From: Nocardioides sp. | Lineage (GTDB): Bacteria; Actinomycetota; Actinomycetes; Propionibacteriales; Nocardioidaceae | Length of the DNA: 8,677 bases | NCBI GenBank assembly: GCA_025965295.1 | Contig: JAOPXF010000217.1 | Coordinates: forward strand, 1-8,677 | Direction: 5' to 3' | Part shown: positions 5,414 to 8,677 of the stretch, piece after piece | How positions within the stretch are numbered: the first letter of the stretch is position 1 | Layout: the number at the start of each line of letters is the position of its first letter | Program-made: the position numbers and the translations under genes | Notes under the pieces: generated by a model | Databases searched by the model: none | What the model was told of the DNA's origin: nothing | What the model saw: the letters and a program-made list of their open reading frames with translations, nothing else

Positions 5414-6464
5414 CCACGACCAGCACGGGCACCGGGTCGATCCCGACGCTGACCCGGCCACCGACCCGAAGGGTCGCCGCCTCCGCGCTGTCGAGCTGGG
5501 CCACCACCAGGGTGCCGTCGTCGAGCGTCGCCGTCGCCCGGGACACCGGGCCCAGGAAGGCGATCGCGGCGATGGTCGCCTGACCGCCCCCGGCGCCCTC
5601 GGCGGGCGTGAACGACACCGACTCGGGCCGCACCAGCGCGAAGCCGGTGCCGGTTGCCGAGCCCGCCAGGACCGGGACGTCGACGTCGATCACCCGAGTC
5701 GTGCCGGTGCTGCCCTCGACCGGGATCCGGTTGCTGAGGCCGACGAACTCGCCGACGAACTGCGTCGCCGGCGAGGAGTAGAGCTCGGCCGGCGGCGCGA
5801 GCTGTTCCAGGCGGCCGGCGTTCATGACCCCGACCCGGTCGGCGACGGCGAGCGCCTCCTCCTGGTCGTGGGTGACGAACAACGTGGTGGTGCCGACCTC
5901 GATCTGGACGCGACGGATCTCGTCACGCAGCTGCACCCGCACCTTCGCGTCCAGGGCCGAGAGCGGCTCGTCGAGGAGCAGCACGGACGGTTCGATCGCC
6001 AGCGCGCGGGCGAGCGCAACGCGCTGCTGCTGGCCGCCGGAGAGCTGGTGGGCGTAACGGTCGGCGTGGATGCCAAGCCCGACCAGCTCGAGCATGTCGT
6101 CTGCCCGCTTGCGGCGGGCCGCACCGTCGCGACCCCGCAGCTTGAGCCCGAAGGCGACGTTGTCGCGCACTGTCAGGTGCGGGAACAGGCTGTAGGCCTG
6201 GAAGACCATGCCCATGTCCCGCTTGTTGGCAGGCACCCGGGTGAGATCCTTGCCGCCGACCTCGACGCTGCCGGACGTCGCCTGGTCGAGACCGGCCAGG
6301 ATGCGGAGCGCCGTGGTCTTGCCGCAGCCCGACGGGCCGAGCAGGACGACGAGCTCGCCCGGGGCGAGATGGAGCGTGAGCCCGTCGAGCGCGCGGACCG
6401 AGCCGTAGACCCGGGTCAGGTCCGTCAGCTCCACGGCCAGCCCGGCCTCGGTTGCGAGGGTCAT
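5406..6464 (-). CDS. ABC transporter ATP-binding protein, PotA/FbpC-like
   Basis: This is the cytoplasmic ATPase of the importer encoded just upstream, 352 residues. Walker A is GPSGCGKT (43-50), the Q-loop glutamine is Gln89 (VFQAYSLFPHLTV), the signature is LSGGQ (141-145), Walker B is VLLLDEP (161-167), the D-loop is SALD (169-172) and the H-loop histidine is His199 (VTHDQEEA). About residues 245-350 form a TOBE-type domain with ALVRPESVSF, as in the PotA/CysA/FbpC group. All catalytic residues are intact. ATG 6464 overlaps the upstream permease stop (ATGA), with AAGGAG-like purines nearby; the frame is open further upstream but runs through the permease gene. The TAG stop lies inside direct repeat copy 2. 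Confidence 0.95.
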   Translation of the reverse strand: MTLATEAGLAVELTDLTRVYGSVRALDGLTLHLAPGELVVLLGPSGCGKTTALRILAGLDQATSGSVEVGGKDLTRVPANKRDMGMVFQAYSLFPHLTVRDNVAFGLKLRGRDGAARRKRADDMLELVGLGIHADRYAHQLSGGQQQRVALARALAIEPSVLLLDEPLSALDAKVRVQLRDEIRRVQIEVGTTTLFVTHDQEEALAVADRVGVMNAGRLEQLAPPAELYSSPATQFVGEFVGLSNRIPVEGSTGTTRVIDVDVPVLAGSATGTGFALVRPESVSFTPAEGAGGGQATIAAIAFLGPVSRATATLDDGTLVVAQLDSAEAATLRVGGRVSVGIDPVPVLVVGA

Positions 6465-7264
6465 CTTTCCTTCACTCCTTCGACGCCAACGGTCTTGTTG
6501 CGGTTGAAGAACGACAGCCCGAGCAGCAGCAGGGACACGAGGACGATCGATGCGAAGGCGCCCGCCATGGCCGTCGACGTGTCCGACTTGTTGATGGCGG
6601 CCAGCCGGACGGGCAACGTGTCGTAGTGGAGCAGCGACGCGAAGACGTACTCGCCCAGCACCAGCGCGATCGCGATGAACGCCGCGCCGAGGATGCCGCT
6701 GATGATGTTGGGCATCACGATCCGGGTGATCACCGTGGTCCACCCGGCGCCCAGGGAGCGGGCGGCCTCGGCCAGCGTGGTGACGTCGATGGCCTGGAGG
6801 GCCGAGTCGATCGACCGGTAGGAGTAGGGCAGCACCAGCACGACGTACGCGAAGGTCAGCACCAGCGCCGAGTCGCCGAGCAGGTAGTTGACCCACGTGT
6901 AGACGTTGGAGATGCCGACCACGATCACGAGTGGCGGCACGGTGAGCGGTAGCAGGCACAGGAACTCGACGACGCGGGAGAGCTCGGGCACGCGCAACCG
7001 GACCCAGATCATCGTCGGCACCAGCAGCAGGACCATCAGCAGCACCGTGAACAGCGCCAGCAGCAACGAGGCGATGATGGCGCTGCGGAGGTCCTCGTCC
7101 TGCCACAGGTTCACGAAGGGCTGCACCGTCAGGCTGCCCTTCTCGGAGGCCTTGCCCTGGACGGCGAAGTTCAGCATCGAGACCAGGGGCAGGAAGAAGT
7201 ACGCCGCAAAAACGACCATCAGCACCGCGCGGAAGATCTTGAAGCCGCGACCAGCGCCGGTCAT
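6461..7264 (-). CDS. ABC transporter permease, PotC-like
   Basis: This is the second transmembrane subunit of the importer, 267 residues, with about six hydrophobic segments (first about 12-31, then about 60-82, 100-120, 133-148, 188-210 and 235-253). The cytoplasmic EAA loop is at residues 166-185 (EAARSLGAGWTTVITRIVMP). Family features include the DALQ-like SALQAIDVTTLAEA stretch before the loop and VLGEYVFASLL after it. ATG 7264 is chosen because it makes an ATGA overlap with the previous permease and has GAGG (7276-7273) at 8 bases. A GTG three codons earlier sits on top of that site and is less likely. The substrate is a polyamine, Fe3+ or a phosphonate-like compound by family. Confidence 0.93.
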   Translation of the reverse strand: MTGAGRGFKIFRAVLMVVFAAYFFLPLVSMLNFAVQGKASEKGSLTVQPFVNLWQDEDLRSAIIASLLLALFTVLLMVLLLVPTMIWVRLRVPELSRVVEFLCLLPLTVPPLVIVVGISNVYTWVNYLLGDSALVLTFAYVVLVLPYSYRSIDSALQAIDVTTLAEAARSLGAGWTTVITRIVMPNIISGILGAAFIAIALVLGEYVFASLLHYDTLPVRLAAINKSDTSTAMAGAFASIVLVSLLLLGLSFFNRNKTVGVEGVKER

Positions 7265-8148
7265 CGCAACCACCTCGACGTACGCCGCAGCAGCAGCGCG
7301 TAGAGGCCCATCACGATCGAGACGACGACGATCATCTCGGTCGCCAGCGCGAAGCCGAGGTTCTGCTGGCCCAGCAGCACCTCGCTGGTGAGGGCGGAGC
7401 GGATCAGCAGCGGCACGATCGGGTTGCCCTGGCTGACCAGGATCGCCGCCGTCGCGTAGGCCGCGAACGCGTTGGCGAACAGCAGCAGCACCGACCCGAG
7501 GAAGGCCGGCGTGAGCAGCGGGATGCCGACCATCCGCCAGTACTGCGGCGTGGTGGCGCCGAGGCTCACGGCAGCCTCACGCAACTGCGGGCGCAGACCC
7601 TCGAGGGCCGGCGTGAAGACGATGACCATCAGCGGCACCTGGAAGTAGGTGTAGACGATGATCAGGCCGTTGAGTCCGTACAACCAGCCCGAGCCGTAGA
7701 TGTCGATGCCGGGCCAGGAGGCCAGTGCCTCGGTGAGCAGTCCCGAGAACCCGATCAGGGAGATCCAGGCGAAGGCGAGCGTGACGCCACCGAACTGGGC
7801 CAGCACGCCCGCGACCGACAGCGTCGCCCGCCGGAGCAGGCTGTTCGGTCCGAGGCTGACGATCAGGTAGGCGAGCACGGCGCCGAGGAGGCCGCCCAGG
7901 AGGGCGGTCGTGCCCGACAGGACAACGCTCTTCCTCAGGGTGTCCAGGCCGGCCGACGACCACAGCGCCTCGATGTTGCCCATCGTGAAGCCGCCGGAGT
8001 CGCCGTCCTGGAACGCGCCGATGATGACCGTGATCGTGGGCACCAGCAGGAAGATCGCCAGGAAGCCGAAGAACGGCAGCAGTGCGAGGTACCGGCCGAC
8101 GGCGAACCGTCGGCCGGTGCCTGCACGCTGGGCAGTGGTCGCGCTCAG
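7261..8148 (-). CDS. ABC transporter permease, PotB-like, with probable CTG start
   Basis: This is the first transmembrane subunit of the importer, about 295 residues. The first helix is LALLPFFGFLAIFLLVPTIT (about 21-40). The EAA loop starts at residue 191 (EAAVSLGATTPQYWRMVGIP) and the protein ends LLLRRTSRWLR. The start is unusual: the frame has no ATG, GTG or TTG between the end of the binding-protein gene and the first membrane helix. A CTG at 8148 overlaps the upstream TGA (CTGA) and has GAAGG at 7 bases. The only ATG further up (8253) would add 35 residues of arginine/proline-rich sequence lying wholly within the binding-protein gene. CTG is therefore preferred; the product itself is certain. 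Confidence 0.88.
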   Translation of the reverse strand: MSATTAQRAGTGRRFAVGRYLALLPFFGFLAIFLLVPTITVIIGAFQDGDSGGFTMGNIEALWSSAGLDTLRKSVVLSGTTALLGGLLGAVLAYLIVSLGPNSLLRRATLSVAGVLAQFGGVTLAFAWISLIGFSGLLTEALASWPGIDIYGSGWLYGLNGLIIVYTYFQVPLMVIVFTPALEGLRPQLREAAVSLGATTPQYWRMVGIPLLTPAFLGSVLLLFANAFAAYATAAILVSQGNPIVPLLIRSALTSEVLLGQQNLGFALATEMIVVVSIVMGLYALLLRRTSRWLR

Positions 8149-8677
8149 CTGATGACCTTCGACCAGTTGTTGGCGAGGTACTCGCCGGCCTTCGTGGTCT
8201 GGGCGTCCGTCGGGATCACCGGGGTGCCGGCGACCTCGGGCAGGGCGCCCCACAGGTCGGCGTCGATGGTCCCGGCCTCGGCCATCGCGTCACCGCGCAC
8301 CGGACGGGCACCACCCTTGAGCCACAGGTTCTGTCCCTCGTCGCTGTAGAGGAACTCCTGCCACAGCCGGGCGGCCGCGGGGTGCGGGGCGTCGGCGTTG
8401 ATGGCCTGGAAGTAGTAGCCGGCGACGACGGCCTCGGACGGGACGACGGTCTTCCAGGTGTCGACGTTGGCCGCCGCGGCGGCACCGAGGTAGTCCCAGT
8501 CGATGACGACCGGCGTCGCGCCCGACTCGATGGTGCCGGAGTCGGGGTCGACGGGCAGGAAGTTGCCGGCCTTCTTCAGGTCGCCGAAGAAGTCGACACC
8601 GGGAGCGATGTCGTCGGCCGAGCCACCGTTGGCGATGGCCGCCATCATCACGCCGCTGAACGCCGCGCCGGCCTGGG
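8145..8677 (-). CDS. ABC transporter substrate-binding protein, polyamine/Fe3+/phosphonate type (5' end outside window)
   Basis: The C-terminal 176 or so residues of an extracellular solute-binding protein are present, and the frame is open through the window edge (QAGAAFSGVMMAAIANGGS). An internal GTG at 8651 is not the start. Visible family features are VVIDWDYLG (ligand-cleft strand), VAGYYFQAINADAPHP, and the characteristic hinge/C-lobe stretch LWQEFLYSDEGQNLWLKGGA. Such proteins bind small charged ligands outside the membrane and deliver them to the PotB/PotC-like permeases that follow directly. The missing N-terminus would show whether it is a lipoprotein. The ligand cannot be read from this part. 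Confidence 0.88.
   Translation of the reverse strand, partial: QAGAAFSGVMMAAIANGGSADDIAPGVDFFGDLKKAGNFLPVDPDSGTIESGATPVVIDWDYLGAAAAANVDTWKTVVPSEAVVAGYYFQAINADAPHPAAARLWQEFLYSDEGQNLWLKGGARPVRGDAMAEAGTIDADLWGALPEVAGTPVIPTDAQTTKAGEYLANNWSKVIS
8156..8160 (-). promoter_or_regulatory. Ribosome-binding site supporting the CTG start of the PotB-like permease
   Basis: Minus-strand GAAGG lies inside the last codons of the binding-protein gene, 7 bases before CTG 8148. With the CTGA overlap it indicates translational coupling of the two genes. Confidence 0.5.

Noticed and set aside
5333..5461. Upstream extension of the small inserted gene to 5461
   Set aside because: It would run through the direct repeat and into the ATPase coding end, with a Pro/Arg-rich shadow sequence; ATG 5332 has a good ribosome-binding site.
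5331..6626. 431-codon plus-strand frame opposite the ATPase
   Set aside because: Acidic and arginine-rich shadow; the minus strand carries an intact ABC ATPase with all motifs.
1..8677. CRISPR array, tRNA/rRNA genes, riboswitch, phage or defence genes
   Set aside because: No regularly spaced repeats and no recognisable RNA gene were seen by eye; apart from one small unassigned gene, all coding sequence belongs to transport, glycoside hydrolysis or DUF1707 families.

Overview
The window is high-GC (about 70% in most genes), with strong GC bias at third codon positions, ATGA-type start/stop overlaps and a leaderless-type promoter. Together these point to an actinobacterium, possibly a Nocardioides-like one; that placement is a guess from style, not from a marker gene. 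Two transport operons converge near the middle and almost every base is coding.

Left half, plus strand (1-4293): a carbohydrate-uptake and hydrolysis unit. It starts with the last 16 codons of an upstream gene, probably the sugar-binding lipoprotein. A very strong GC hairpin (67-98) follows, then two MalF/MalG-type (AglF/AglG-like) membrane permeases that overlap by ATGA. Next come a terminator-like hairpin (2063-2096), a candidate promoter, and a complete GH36 alpha-galactosidase with both catalytic aspartates. The set fits import of alpha-galactosides or alpha-glucosides followed by cytoplasmic cleavage. No ATPase is encoded here, so the importer probably borrows a shared MsiK-like ATPase.

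Right half, minus strand (8677 down to 5406): a polyamine/Fe3+/phosphonate-type ABC importer in the order binding protein (incomplete at the window edge), PotB-like permease, PotC-like permease, PotA-like ATPase. All junctions overlap, and the first permease appears to use a CTG start. The substrate cannot be decided from sequence alone.

Middle, minus strand (4287-5413): a DUF1707 plus LiaF-like C-terminal domain protein (4287-4940), whose end overlaps the alpha-galactosidase end by 7 bp. Between it and the transporter ATPase lies the most unusual part of the window. A roughly 420-bp segment of clearly lower GC (about 60% by hand count) carries one small unrecognised gene with atypical codon use. 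It is flanked by 32/36-bp direct repeats. Each repeat copy spans the same junction: the last codons and stop of the ATPase, a TAGGCT -10 box, and the first codons of the DUF1707 gene. The simplest reading is that the ATPase and DUF1707 genes were once adjacent (10 bp apart), and that a one-gene segment was inserted with duplication of the junction. The duplication would have given the incoming gene a copy of the DUF1707 promoter. A 4-bp difference (CCAT on the plus strand) removes the DUF1707 start codon from the distal copy.
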